From Tulasnella sp. 424 (Eukaryota; Basidiomycota; Agaricomycetes; Cantharellales; Tulasnellaceae), in assembly GCA_019633425.1 (NCBI GenBank), contig WSUB01000022.1, forward strand, positions 186,001 to 250,000: DNA of 64,000 nucleotides, written 5' to 3'. Both the position numbers and the translations under genes were made by a program. The notes under the pieces are model-generated. The model saw only the letters and a program-made list of their open reading frames with translations. It did no database searches and was not told where the DNA came from. Below, piece after piece: positions 44,293 to 55,401 of this stretch. Every line of letters begins with the position of its first letter. Position 1 is the first letter of the stretch.

Positions 44293-45776
44293 TTATTGTG
44301 ATCGAATACAAATCTCTGTGTGATGCAGGCTCAGGTTTGTAAGTGCGGCAGAAACCACATTTGCAATCATGAATATTGATCTCACCACTCGTTCCTCAGT
44401 TATGTAGCCTCCCACCATGTTCATGTCAGAAATTCGGTGCACGTGCAACTGATCCGAGGTATCCTTGTGTACATATCCTGGAATCGAGTTTTTTCAGGTA
44501 TTGACAAAATTGATGCTGTACTCTACGAACTGACCTCCAAGCTCGCACTCGGCTGTCATGTCCATATTAGTTAGAGCAGGACACGGTTAAGCCACGCAAA
44601 CCGGTGTGCTTACTATCGTCGTCCATCAACCAGAACATGGTAAACTCCTCGGTTTTGCTGTCGTATTTCCACACAGCAGCCGCCGCTCTTGTTCCCGAAA
44701 CCTCGGTTCTGGACCTTCGGCGATACAGAGCAGCCGTCTTGCCTGAATACCTCTTCATCAATGTTTAAGTATTTTTGGCAAACGTTTCACCAACTTTCTC
44801 CGCAGGCCGAAAAGGTCCAAGTAGCAAATGCGACCAGTTGAGCATTGCCGAAGTTGCCACGATAAGGACTTTGGCAGATAGTTGATGGCTCTGGAATGCC
44901 TGAAATAGTCGAACTTCTGGATCCATAACTACGAGACCCATACCCCTCATATTGACTATGCTTGACCCCGGGAAGCATTCCCGGTATCACGTTCGGGTCT
45001 TCGCTTTGAGGGACTAGCAAGGCAAGCCCGAGGTAGGGTAATAGACGATCTGGACTGTTGAGCTGGGTGGACCCAGAATAAACTCAGCAGGAAGCTCGGC
45101 CGCAGCGAAGTGACACCCATCTCGGCCTACCATATTCAGTTGTAAGATTCCCGATGCCTTGCCAGATGGAACAGAGACGATGACTGCTTTATCTTTGTCT
45201 GTCGTGATGCCAATACCGGAAGTAGCGTTGAAAGAGAGATAACCTCGTGCCACAGTATGATTTGCCATGACTTCGATTCTGCCCACATATCCTTGAGGCT
45301 GACTGGGGTTTGTAGACGAAGTAACACCGCCAGCAGTAACTGCAGGAACGGTGGCAGGGTATGGTATGGTGAACGGGGGAGCACTACTCCCGGCTATGGG
45401 AGGATATTTCTGGAGGAGCTTTGCTCGAAGTTTCTTCCAACTTTCCTGTATTTCATCGTCAAGTTGCGCGTACCACGAGAGAGCATCACCTTCGAAGCAG
45501 GTTGCAGCATATTCCGCCATCCACTCGTCATCTCTTCCTCTCCCTTGTTGAAAGCCGATCCTCTGTAAGCATTGCACGAATGCACTCGATGACTCGTTCG
45601 GTAATCCACCGAACGTGATCCAAGGGATGGTACCCGCGACCTGTGGGACGATATCTTTCGATAATCCAGCAGCACAAGCCGAGATCGGTCAGCTAGAGAG
45701 AGATCAGCATAAGAGGATTCTTACCGGATTCTGGACCCGATTCTAGCTGATTAGGAGCTGCTGCAGGAGTATTCAT
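44293..45776 (-). pseudogene. Gag-like two-module gene (locus E), one-base frameshift
   Basis: Minus-strand exons: 45725-45776, 45131-45692, 44795-45062, 44614-44742, 44535-44552, 44293-44477. Exon 2 is one base short: GATTATCGAAAGATATC (near 45660) against GATTATCTAAAAGATATC in locus D. The frame is lost about 12 codons into exon 2, before the Gag-like core. The rest is undamaged: QQGRGRDDEWMAEYAATCFE, WYAQLD, ESWKKLRAKLLQKYPP, RGYLSFNATSGIGI, LPYLGLALLVPQSED, FATWTFSACGE, RAAAAVWKYDSKTEEFTMFW, ECELGG, YVHKDTSDQLHVHRISDMNM and EERVVRS. The coding remainder without the lost base sums to a multiple of three minus one. A sequencing error is an alternative. The start MNTPAAAPNQLESG matches locus D. 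Confidence 0.78.
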
Positions 45777-46179
45777 AACCACGAAAAGCTTTGCGGATAG
45801 ATGTGGTGTGATGACTTGCTCCAACACGAGGTCGGCGATAAGGACGGAACTCATGCCACTCGCAGAGAAGACATGTGTACGCACTCGGTACTCCGGCACT
45901 CCGCGCTAATAATCCGACCAAAGCAAATCTCCAGAAGCATCACAATCAATTTTGATGGAAACAATGTAATATAGTGATGATCGTTGTTGGGGGACTACAC
46001 AAGAGAGGGAATCACAAATGGAACGCCGCAGAGCCGGTCGGTCATTTTGACCACTTATTAAGCCTCCCGAGGAGAGAACCGCAATTATTTATCTGTAGAG
46101 TTCATTTGAGAGACTCAACGAGAAGGGTAAGGCTCAGGTCTGAACGAAAACGTCTGTCGAGCGAAGGATATTGAGCATT

Positions 46180-46866
46180 TCAGGCGGGTGGGAAGAGCAT
46201 CGACCTTACAACTCGGTCTTCCTCAATGTATTCTTTGACTTTGTCAGGTTGCATATCCGTAAGACGATGGAAGTGAATCTCGCCCGACGTATCGCTATGG
46301 ATAAACCCTGCAATCAAGATGTGGAACAATGTTAAAAGCAGCACTTAGGTGAATTAAATGAACGTACCTCCAAGTTCACACTCTCCTATATAAATAATCT
46401 CAGAACACCACGAACACATGAAGGAAAAGGTATATTACGTACCACCGGCCCATTTGATCCTCAACTCTGATTCGCCCTTAGTATAATACCATACCGCTGC
46501 TGCCCTTCTTTTTTCGGGCGTTGTGTTGAATTTTGTTAGGCAAGTAGGGGAGGTCCCTGGGTATTGCAAGCATGGCTTAACGAGCAACGTTGGAGGTCGC
46601 CCCCTTGCTTCACGTTTCTCACCTTCTTCGCAGACAGCAAACACCCACGTCGCTATTTCCACGTAGGAATTGCGGGACGCCGAGGGTCCTCTTGATCCAC
46701 TACACTTTGGTGAAGGGGAAGGTACGTTTCTAGACCGCCAGCCCCCGGAGCCTATATTGAATTCCTTCTCGATACCAAGAAGCTCCTTGGGTGCGATATC
46801 CGAGCTGCCGCGGGCCGACGGCAACAAGGCGGCGCCAAGGCACGAACCTGATACGCCCATCTAAGC

Positions 46867-46909
<43 letters not shown>

Positions 46910-47056
46910 CAAAAAAAAATAAAGGCATAAGGGTTGGGGAAACAAAAGAAAAAAAAAATAAGTGTGGGGGGGGCGCGGGAGTTTTGCCCGCGGGGAAGAC
47001 CAANNNNNATCACCCAACCCCCCCCCCCCCCCCCCCCCACACCCACCCCCAAAAAA

Positions 47057-47101
<45 letters not shown>

Positions 47102-47679
47102 CACTATAATCTAACGGCATATCGGATGCGACTACGAGATCTCCATACCATATGTAGCTCGGAGGCTCCGGATGTTTGCCCTCGCGGAAGACCTACCCAG
47201 ACTGACTTCTTCATATCTTGCGTAATGGTGGTCGTTCCCGATATCCGGTCGAAGGAAACAAAACCCAAAGGGGAAGAGTTTTTATCAAGCACCTTGATGA
47301 TGCCTACTCTCTCGTACGACTTGGTATCGGAAGCCGAGGTCCGGCTGGCAAATGGTGAGCCCATGAACCTGGTGCTCCTGGGCGGATAGTGACGAAGCAA
47401 AGCCAGTCTAAGCATCGCCCAGCTTTCTCTTGTATCGGACTCGAGCCCCGAGTACCAAGAGAGCGCATCGTCATTGAAGCAGGTCGAGGCGTATTGCGCC
47501 ATCCACCGATCGTCGTTGGCGCGACCTTGTTGAAAAGCCAATCGGTGAACCATTTGAATGAAATCTCCAGGGGACTCGTCTGAAGATCCGGTGAAAGTTA
47601 TCCATGGCAATGGAGGCTGCTGTTGCCGGCCTGTGTTGCACCCGATCAGTCTGTAACGCTCGATCAAGAAAGAGGTCAT
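46180..47679 (-). CDS. Gag-like two-module protein (locus F), 342 aa, 5 exons
   Basis: Minus-strand exons: 47149-47679, 46623-46860, 46443-46556, 46368-46385, 46180-46307, 1029 nt in total. The start is MTSFLIERYRLIGCN; the family's first intron is absent. Gag-like core: PWITFTGSSDESPGDFIQMV, QQGRANDDRWMAQYASTCFN, WYSGLE, ESWAMLRLALLRHYPP. Then ERVGIIKVLDKNSSPLGFVS, a shorter exon 3 (CLGAALLPSARGS to TWVFAVCEE), a 114-nt version of the usual 129-nt exon (RRAAAVWYYTKGESELRIKW), the 18-nt microexon ECELGG, and FIHSDTSGEIHFHRLTDMQ with EDRVVRS. It ends soon after, so it lacks the C-terminal hydrophobic segment of loci B-D. Intron 2 contains the assembly gap and homopolymers. Otherwise intact; relic G is its nearest relative. 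Confidence 0.75.
46863..47103. other. Assembly gap with homopolymer runs
   Basis: Five N at 47004-47008, flanked by A-runs of about 40 on both sides, a C-run of about 20, a G-run, and A-rich strings with few other bases. It falls wholly inside intron 2 of locus F, making that intron 288 bases against 66-73 in relatives. The short readable part (TTTGCCCGCGGGGAAGACCA) resembles exon 2 of locus F near 47180. Most likely low-quality sequence or scaffold joining, not biology. Confidence 0.8.
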
Positions 47680-47984
47680 GGCGCACCTGATGATGGGGTT
47701 ATGTCTGTGATAGTTGAGGCATCGTCACGACTGTCCATAGTGTTCAGTGTTGCGTCTTACTGGAGGTCCTATGCGAGTTGGTTGATGGACTGGAGGACTG
47801 CGAACGCTCCCAATCGGGATGTGTACGTCTGGGAGGGATATGTACATCTGGGAGGGCCGGATTTTATCCAAAGCGGGATCCACACCTATACCAATATCGG
47901 AGAACGCCGGATATGCCATCGGCGCGCCTTTTTTTTTTTCAGGACACGAGTGACGAAATGTCCTTCGAGTGTCAGCTGTACTCA

Positions 47985-49206
47985 ATTATTTTGGCAAGAT
48001 GAGGCAAAAAGTGGTGTAGGTGTTACGAGCATAGATAAAGCAAGCCCCGCGATCATTCCATGATTACTGGATTCGAACGAGGCCTGCACCGAGACACAAA
48101 TGACGGCGGGCTGTCCTAACGACCATGCAATCTTCAATGGTTGAGTGTTGCAGCTGAGCCCACTCCCGAAAACCTCGAACACGTGCTGTGAGCTCGAAAT
48201 GCCCCTGTTTCCACGGGCAGAGTCCGAACTCACGAATCACCTCCCCTATGAATCAAAGGGGCACAGCGACAGGAGTCACGTACGTACCTAATGGGGAACG
48301 TGTTGTAGATGCTATTTAGACTCATCGGTGGCCTTGGGAAAAAGTCAGTTTGCCACGTTGGCGGGACAGGAGGGAAAATGCAGGCGAAAAGCTCTCTCTT
48401 TATCTAAGTTTGGTTCTTCATCTCATCATCAACGATGCGGAGTGCGTCCTCCAGAGAATCATTGTGGTTGTCTGCAAGAGTTAATTGAGCGAGAGTTCAT
48501 AAAGGTTCTCTTATCCGGTGGTGATTGTTGTGAGGAGGTGCGGCGAAGTGGGAGGGCAAAGGCCGGCGTTCAGGGTCTAGAATTTGCTCTTGGTCTGTTC
48601 TAGTGCGCGCGCAGGTTTTGTCCGTTCTTCTCTCTCCTCTCATCTCCTCCCCCTCCAGAACGAACAACAACTCTGCCCTCAACGCACGACATGGAATCTA
48701 CAAGTAGCAAACCATCATCAGGACGACGTTTCTCGTTCCAGTCGTTGCGATCAAATTCCTCCACTAGCGCACTTAGTCAAGACCCCCACACTTCCGCTCC
48801 CCAACCGGACGCCGGATTATTCGCCCACCGCACTCTCCTCCACTCGTCAAGAGGTTCAAAACCTCCTACTACGGGATCCACAAAGTCGAGAGTAGCATCG
48901 AACGCTGCCCCTTCATCTTCCTCAACATCATCAAACGGTCATCAACACCAGCGGTCCATGCCAAGCGACTTGAGCACTCTCCTCGGGACGGTCAAACGCC
49001 GACTCTCCTTCGACCGCAGCCGCAAACCCAAACTCGATTCGAGCTCCTCAATAGCTGTACGTTTCTCGTTCATTTGGGGTATGAGATTAGACTAAGAGCT
49101 GAAAACGCTGACTGTCGGTCCAATTTCGAACATTTTCGACCCTTCGTTCGCTCTCAATTTCGCGCTGCACACCCGAGTAGTATGTTGGAACTACGGCCGA
49201 CGAGGA
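47985..49206. repeat. Segmental duplication block S, copy 2 (full parent context)
   Basis: Same orientation as 36225-37393. It contains about 700 bases upstream of the Ser-rich gene, its exon 1, intron 1 and the beginning of exon 2. Shared landmarks include CAATGGTTGAGTGTTGCAG (36376 and 48136) and AATGGGGAACGTGTTG (36530 and 48290). Confidence 0.88.
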
Positions 49207-50246
49207 CGCAGCACGGCTGTACGGCCTGGGGCCCCAACGACCTCTACTACCCTCACCGACCTTTGAACAGATAGCTTCGGGCATGGCAGTGAGTCTTGTC
49301 CCCGCGGCGGCCGCACGCGGCTTTTTTGACGTACTACGCGCTCCGACTGAACGCGCCCCTTCTTTTCCGCTTTGCACCATTTTAGGTGAGATCCAACCGT
49401 TCCTCTCCGCGCCTACCATCGGAGCCTCAACAACAGCCGCCGCCACGACGTTCGTCGATGAAAAAACCGTCATTCTCAACGACCAACTCATCAAACACGG
49501 ATTTTTCTAATTCCGTCTCGTCGGCGTCATCCGCATCACCGTATGCGTCAAACAACCTCCCACCTCCACTTCCACTTCCGACAACTCCTTCCGCTCGGCA
49601 ACTCAAGCACGTCACCTCCACGCTCGCTTCCGCGTCATCTTCATCCACGTGCACGTCCAGTAGCACGTCATTCTCGGCCGCTGGTGTAGCCGTTGTTGCA
49701 CTCCCGGTAGTAGTACCGCCACAGCAGCAGCAGGATCGAAAGTCGTCGCACAAACTGTCGCTCAATTTCGCGGGCCGTCGAGGCAACAACAACGGCGGCG
49801 GTGCACTCGCTGGACTAGGCCTGCCCATGGGCAACGGCAAGACCAACAACAGTAGCATCAGCTCCGTCGATTCGGGCGTGTCTTGGGGCGGTGCAGCAGC
49901 AGCCGCACCAGGCGGAGGCATCGACGTTTCTTCCAAGAAAGCCGTAAGGTTCTCTGAATCCGAGGACGGTCACACGGACTCGACCACACCATTGCCTCTT
50001 GCAAACTCAACGCCTGCTGTTGTGGTTCTAGACCCCGCTCGCGTGGTGTCGTCGTCCGTTGCTACCACGAAGCGTCATGGTAAAACAGAGGCTCGACCGC
50101 AGCTCGTTCATTTGAACTCTTCGTCCTTTGCGGACCGGACTCCAAAGTTCTTGCGTCGTGTGAGTGTCTGCGTTGGGCTAGATTCTCTTTCGAGTTATCA
50201 AGGTTTGGAGGTTTGCTGACTTGCGTCGTGGATCTTTTTGCAGTAA
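48691..50246 (+). CDS. Low-complexity Ser-rich protein, 416 aa, 4 exons
   Basis: Exons: 48691-49056, 49181-49288, 49386-50159, 50244-50246. All introns are phase 0, and the last exon is only the TAA stop after a CAG acceptor. The protein begins MESTSSKPSSGRRFSFQSLR, continues with basic-Ser motifs (VKRRLSFDRSRKPK), a short conserved-looking stretch (YVGTTADEDAARLYGLGPQR), then RRSSMKKPSFS, long Ser/Thr/Pro and Gly/Asn runs, SSKKAVRFSESEDG and a terminal DRTPKFLRR. Repeated Arg-x-x-Ser and Arg-Phe-Ser sites look like kinase targets. No domain is recognised and no function proposed. If the last intron were retained the protein would gain about 20 residues. Exon 1, intron 1 and the promoter are duplicated at 36225-37393. 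Confidence 0.72.
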
Positions 50247-50845
50247 ACCATGAGGCGTCGAACATCCCTCTGCCTTGGACACACGTATAAAAGACACTTA
50301 CTTCGAACTCTTCGTGGTCGTCACTCTCAAGTACATTACCCTCACCCACCCAGTCCCCTCCCCTTTGTTTTCGTTGCCTGTTGTTTTTTTCCTTGTCCGT
50401 TCTCCACTTGGGCTCGCTATCCCGCAGAAATTCACGTCATCGTCCTTCACCTTTACCCCCGTTTTCACTTTGCATTTCTTCATTGCATGTCCTTTCGCTT
50501 GTAATATCTTCACCCCTTCTTTTTCCCCTCTTTCTCCTCGAGTCCTGCAAGAGGACCGCATTACCTTTTTTTTTCACTCTACTTATCCTCCTTCGTCCTT
50601 TTCTCATTCCCGCTTTTTTCTTTCTTTCTTCTATCTTCTTGGGGCAACCGTTTTTTTCAAACTCGATCGATCGGTAGTAGGTTTTTTTTGTTTCATCTTA
50701 TCTTCATATCCCTCACGTACTATAAACCCGACGTAGCTCTAGTTGTACATGCCGAAACCTCCTAGACTTTTCCTAGACCTCCCATGTGCGACTGTCCAAC
50801 CCTTTTCCCGTAGTTAATGCCTTTTTGGTCGTCGTCTTTAGAATG
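50247..50845. other. C/T-rich 3' region between convergent genes
   Basis: No gene. It is strongly pyrimidine-rich on the plus strand (about 50330-50700) with several runs of T, consistent with the 3' untranslated region of the Ser-rich gene. Open frames in it are composition artefacts. Confidence 0.55.
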
Positions 50846-52364
50846 CTAGACTCTTGTTACTCTCCGTTTCCATGTCCGCCGTGGTTTGAAACCCTTCAAT
50901 CGGATTCCTCCGGAACGAAGAGGAGTTTCTGATGGGAGACGGCCTGAGATTTGCAAAGAGCCGTCCCAGACGCAATGGATCAGGCTCACGACTCTAAACT
51001 CCTTGTCGAAGTACGGCGCAATTTTCCACTCGGAGATCTGGTTGATTTGAAGACTGGCTTGTTCATCATTCCGCACAATAGCTGTCCGTGTTTGTGAATC
51101 AGAGAACAGCACGAAACGTCAATTCATCATGCTGGGCATGATCACCTGCGAGTTCGACCTCGGCTATGGATAAAGGTTACCAAGTTATTAGCAAGTAATG
51201 AGGTAAGAATAAATCACGCACCATCATCATCCGTCATCCATACCATGGATAAGCGATTCGTGTTCTCGTCGTATGTCCAGACAGCGGCGGAGGCCCTATC
51301 TTGCGGACCAATCGCCCTTGCTATTCTTCGATAATTTGGAATTGAACTGCCTAAAAGGGACGAACATTCGTTTTAGAAATGTCTTAGTAGTGTTAACTGA
51401 AAAACAATTGACTTGCTTTCAGCGCAGGCTCTGAAGCTCCACGTCGCTAGGTGGCCTGACCGAGCACTATTAACGTTACCAATATGTTTTGGGAAGGAGA
51501 GGGAAGGCGTAGATGCGTATTCAGTACTGTTTATACCTGTTAAAAATACCGGAGGAACGGTCTGCAGTGGGTTGCTGCCGTCGTTCACCAATACCAATCC
51601 GACGTGAGGGTATTGGGTATGGGCCGGAAGTCCTTCCTGACAGGAAGAAGGTCTCTAGCTGATCTCGTTGGGCAAAACATAGTCAGGCGTACCATACGTA
51701 TGCTAAACGGGCTATCCCTTATATTTTGAAGGAAGCTGACCACTTGGGCTCGATCCGCATTCGGAACGATCGAGAAGTTCGACAAGGCAGCATCATACGC
51801 CAAGAACCCTACTGTCTTCGGATAGTTGTAAAGGAAGACCTCAATCTTTCCTCTCCTTTCCCTTGGGATGTTTGGAGCCGAAGGGGTGGTCCATGTTGTA
51901 GGTCCCCCTACAGGCGGTCGGGGAGTAACCAAGTCCTGTGGCCCTCGAGCGGGCCCCGTTGAAGGTGGTTCTACGTTTCGTGTTCCGATTCCGTATTGTT
52001 GTACAAGAGCACGTCGAAGTTTCCTCCAGCTGTTGCAGGTATCTTCGTCAAGGTCCATATACCAAAGGAGCGAGTCATCGATAAAACACGCGGCAGCGTA
52101 ATGTGCTATCCAGCCATCTTCGTACATATTGTTCAACTGCAGTGCAACCCTTTGCACTGATTGTATGAACGTGCCGACGGACTCATGCGGAGCGCCGCTG
52201 AAGGTGAGCCATGGTATATTCGTTGGGCCAAATGGCGTGGCACCTGGGAATTAAAACCAAGACGAGCATGCGAGAAGAATGAGTCTGCATCAATTGAAGT
52301 GGGAAGAAAAATATGAACCTGAAGTTTCGGTCAAATCGGATGGATCTGTTGAGTGGGAGGTCAT
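50846..52364 (-). CDS. Gag-like two-module protein (locus I), 399 aa, 6 exons
   Basis: Minus-strand exons: 52319-52364, 51693-52243, 51417-51636, 51222-51350, 51146-51163, 50846-51081 (1200 nt; phases 1, 0, 1, 1, 1). The start is MTSHSTDPSDLTETS. Gag-like core: PWLTFSGAPHESVGTFIQSV, then NNMYEDGWIAHYAAACFIDD and WYMDLD, with NSWRKLRRALVQQYG. C-terminal module: GKIEVFLYNYPKTVGFLAYD, YPHVGLVLVND, ATWSFRACAES, the 129-nt exon RASAAVWTYDENTNRLSMVW, the 18-nt microexon (EVELAG, unlike ECELGG), then INQISEWKIAPYFDKEFRVV. Intron 3 has a GCAAGT donor. It is intermediate between the northern copies (A-H) and the southern ones (M, N). No membrane segment is seen. Intact. Confidence 0.8.
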
Positions 52365-52555
52365 CGAATAAAGATGCCGGGTGGAGTTGTGGAGGCGTGT
52401 GCAAACGGGCACAAACACGAGAATCGACCAGCTTCGCATATGCAGTGCGGAAAAGGGACCTTAGCCATGAGGCGATCGGTGCAAATAGCACAATGTAGGG
52501 TATATTTGCTAACCGGTATGTATGGTGTAGCCTAGAAACTATCGTATTTCGCTGA

Positions 52556-53985
52556 TCACTGCTGCCTCCTTTTCACCTCAATCAACACTCCGAGTTGACT
52601 AGCTGTCATCCATAAGCGATGCTGCCTCGCTGCTGCGGATGCATCCCAATCATCTGATGCAAACAAATTGAAATGCAGAAAGTCATCCATCGAAGTATCG
52701 ACAATCGTGAAGTTCTTCAAGGCTGGTTTGCTGTTGGGTAGGGGAGATGGTATCGATGGAGGGGGAGTAGTACAAGAGGATATAGATTCAAGAATGCCGG
52801 AGATGGTATCGAATATAGTTCCGATCGGGAGGGAAGTTAGAGTGTTTGTGGGAGTAGAAGTAGGCGTGGAGCAGAAAGACGGATTCGCAGAGAGAGAGAT
52901 ACGGAGAGTATGTAAAGCGGGTGAAAGGACTCGAAGCTGATAAGCGTTTGTTGACAAGTGGGTCAAGCATGACATGCGCGGGAGTGTCCCCGTGAGCCCT
53001 TGTGTAATAAAATCCAATTCCCCCGGGTTCGAGGATGAGATGGTCAGCGTCTCGAGTGTCTCTGAGACGGATGAGAGAAATGAGTGGAAATGAGTGGATG
53101 TAAATATAGTTGAGGCGTTGACGAGGAAAAGTGAGCGAATGCAGCTAGTGCGGAGCGGGAGAGACGAGCAGGGTGTTTGTTTCTCAGAATCTGACCACGA
53201 CAGGGAAGCCCCGTCCTTTTCCACTAATTGTGTGGCTTCATACTTGGGCGTCGGCGATGGGATGTCACCCGAGGATGAACGCCGCGATGGATTGGCTCCA
53301 ACACCTGTTGACGATTGAATGCCAGGTGTGCCAGTAATATGAAGCTGAGGAACAGTGATGAGAGCATCCAACTGCGATGACGCGATGATATCGTGGGGTG
53401 AGCTGAAGAGCGGCAGAGTGTATTCTGAATGCATGCGCAGGGACTCAAGTGACCTATAGGATCCAGCAAATCAAAGAGCTTTAGTTGAGTTCAGGTATGA
53501 CTGAGTTCGCAGAGTATTCATGGCGTACGTGAGCTTCGGAATTAAGTCCAACAACGTGGTCGCCACCCGTCGTCTAACCTCGGTATGGTCTTGTTCCCCG
53601 CGTCCCAGGAGTAGCCAGCTGCCTAGATCACTCCGTGTCTGAAGAGCGTCTACCATGAGGTCCTCTGGCACAGATAGATGAACTATCTGTGACCGTATGG
53701 ATGGAATTCGGTCCACTATCCGAGTCAGGTGTTTAAGTTGTCTGACACGAGTGAGGGTAATTTGGCGATGGGTTAGTACACTTCGAGCGGCGTATTCCTA
53801 GTATTTTGTGTGCCAAATTTCATCAGAATAGCGAGACTCACACACGGATGTCGAGTGCTTATAAGGCGAAGACGACTCACCCAGTGACTGTTGACTTGAC
53901 GCACGGCAACCAAACGAGCCCTATTGGTCTCTCTAGGTCCACCGGCGTCAAAAAATGAAATAATACGCTCGATAACCTGGGACAT
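52556..53985 (-). CDS. LRR/F-box-like protein, 432 aa, 3 exons
   Basis: Minus-strand exons: 53881-53985, 53502-53797, 52556-53453 (1299 nt, phases 0 and 2). The N-terminus (MSQVIERIISFFDAGGPRET, then RLVAVRQVNSHWEYAARSVL) resembles a degenerate F-box, with Val-Ile-Glu-Arg-Ile, Val-Asn-x-His-Trp and Leu near the end, but lacks the Leu-Pro start. It is followed by LRR-like stretches (SQIVHLSVPEDL, LTHLSTNAYQLRVLSPALHT, SETLETLTISSSN). The C-terminal part has a Ser/Thr/Pro-rich insertion. This layout is common among agaricomycete proteins annotated as F-box or ribonuclease-inhibitor-like. Role unknown. It lies between Gag-like loci I and M on the same strand but is unrelated to them. Confidence 0.7.
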
Positions 53986-54619
53986 GATCTTGGATGCTTA
54001 TGAGCCCGGATATAACAACTATTTTCTGGTAAGATGCTACCTGACGGCGGTTCGGTAATGGAAGTCCACTAACAGACCTTGATTTCACCGCTCTTCTGGT
54101 TAATGTAGCCTGTGATCTGGGTGACGACCAACTGGTGTGTTTGCGGTGAACCTTGGTCGATGGGCACTTTGCCGACGTAGACGTCCTGGGGTTATGTTCT
54201 CGTCGACTTAGGGGCACAGGGGGGTAAGTTAGAAACAGGACTGGGTGGGGCTCGTATGAGAGGGAAGAATAAGACTACCTGCCCAGGTAGCCAATATTTG
54301 CGCGAGGGCTTTGTTTAATCGACATAGAAGCCCAGAAACATGATACCTGGGAAAGAGATGCCACGTGTTGGCCCGGGCCTAAGCGCTATCAGGACAATCA
54401 CCACGTGTGTTTTACTTCCAGCCCTCAAGCACTACTCAAGCATGCGCTTCTTGGGCCCTGAACGTGGCCGAGTCCTTCGAGAATCCATTTGGTGACACTG
54501 GAATTTTCGGAAGAGAATATGGTTGTCCCTTCCTCGCGATTGAATGCCGTTGCCAAAAGGTTGCTTCGAACAACAGGTGTCAGTTTATGGAGGAACGTGG
54601 AATCCTAATAGAGTGGCCA
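53986..54619. other. Intergenic region, no gene seen
   Basis: It lies upstream of the LRR/F-box-like gene. No recognisable coding sequence. Short frames on both strands are arginine/serine-rich without homology. Confidence 0.4.
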
Positions 54620-55330
54620 GGAGATGAAGAACATCCATTGCGTTCAAGTAACTGGAAGCGCTCTACCTCCGTATGGAATTTCGGAAAAGACGTCCGGCGA
54701 ATTAACCATCGGCATGGCTGACTGTCTACTTATCTTCTGCACTCCTATGACGCATGCAGTAAAACGGTCTTCGGACACCCCAGTGAGAACGCGGGATAAC
54801 GCGGTCTGCAGGTTTTTGGACGGCTTCGTGACCATATCAAATTTGCCGTCTAGAGTTTTCTGCCACACATAATGTGGAAATTTCCGACAGGTGATGCTGA
54901 CCTGTTTACGGAAACTGTGACGCCGATAAGTGAGTCTCCGATGAATACCGGGGCTTGATGCCGCGTGCAATGAGTGGTTTGTGCCGGTGAAAGTGTCTGA
55001 CAATGCGGCTCTCACGAGGCAGTTGCTTTCCAGTAAGCGCTTTGCTTTCTAACTTGGAATAGAATTTCGAAATGGAGGTTCGGCAAAGGAGTTATGGCCG
55101 TAGTAGCTACCGCCCACTTGTCTGCAGCACTCCGACAGTGCATGCAGCAAACACTCTTCACACACTCAATCTGGCAAGACGAACGAGGGAATGGGCCTCC
55201 TTTGGGGTGATATAGACAAGTAAAATGAACGAATACACATAGCGCAGACGCAAAAAGAGAGTGATAGTCACATATCGCGGCCATAGACTTTAATCACAAG
55301 CTACGTGGCGGCCGTAGCACAATTTGGATG
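54620..55330. repeat. Relic repeats of Gag-like gene flanks, with an exon 6 remnant
   Basis: Two tandem relatives, about 54640-54870 and 55020-55160, share strings such as CTTATCTTCTGCACTCC / CTTGTCTGCAGCACTCCGAC and GCATGCAGTAAA / GCATGCAGCAAA. A third relative is at 57060-57370 and parts recur at 59400-59720. Between them, about 54870-54945 on the minus strand, CACTTATCGGCGTCACAG matches exon 6 of locus M (55493-55617). The region is therefore a decayed further Gag-like copy (locus L) with only its 3' part and flank left. Confidence 0.65.
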
Positions 55331-55401
55331 GAATTTACCAACATTCGCGGCGGATGCCGATCATATCCCGTGAATTCAAGCTTTCCAATCGCATCAATTC
55401 T

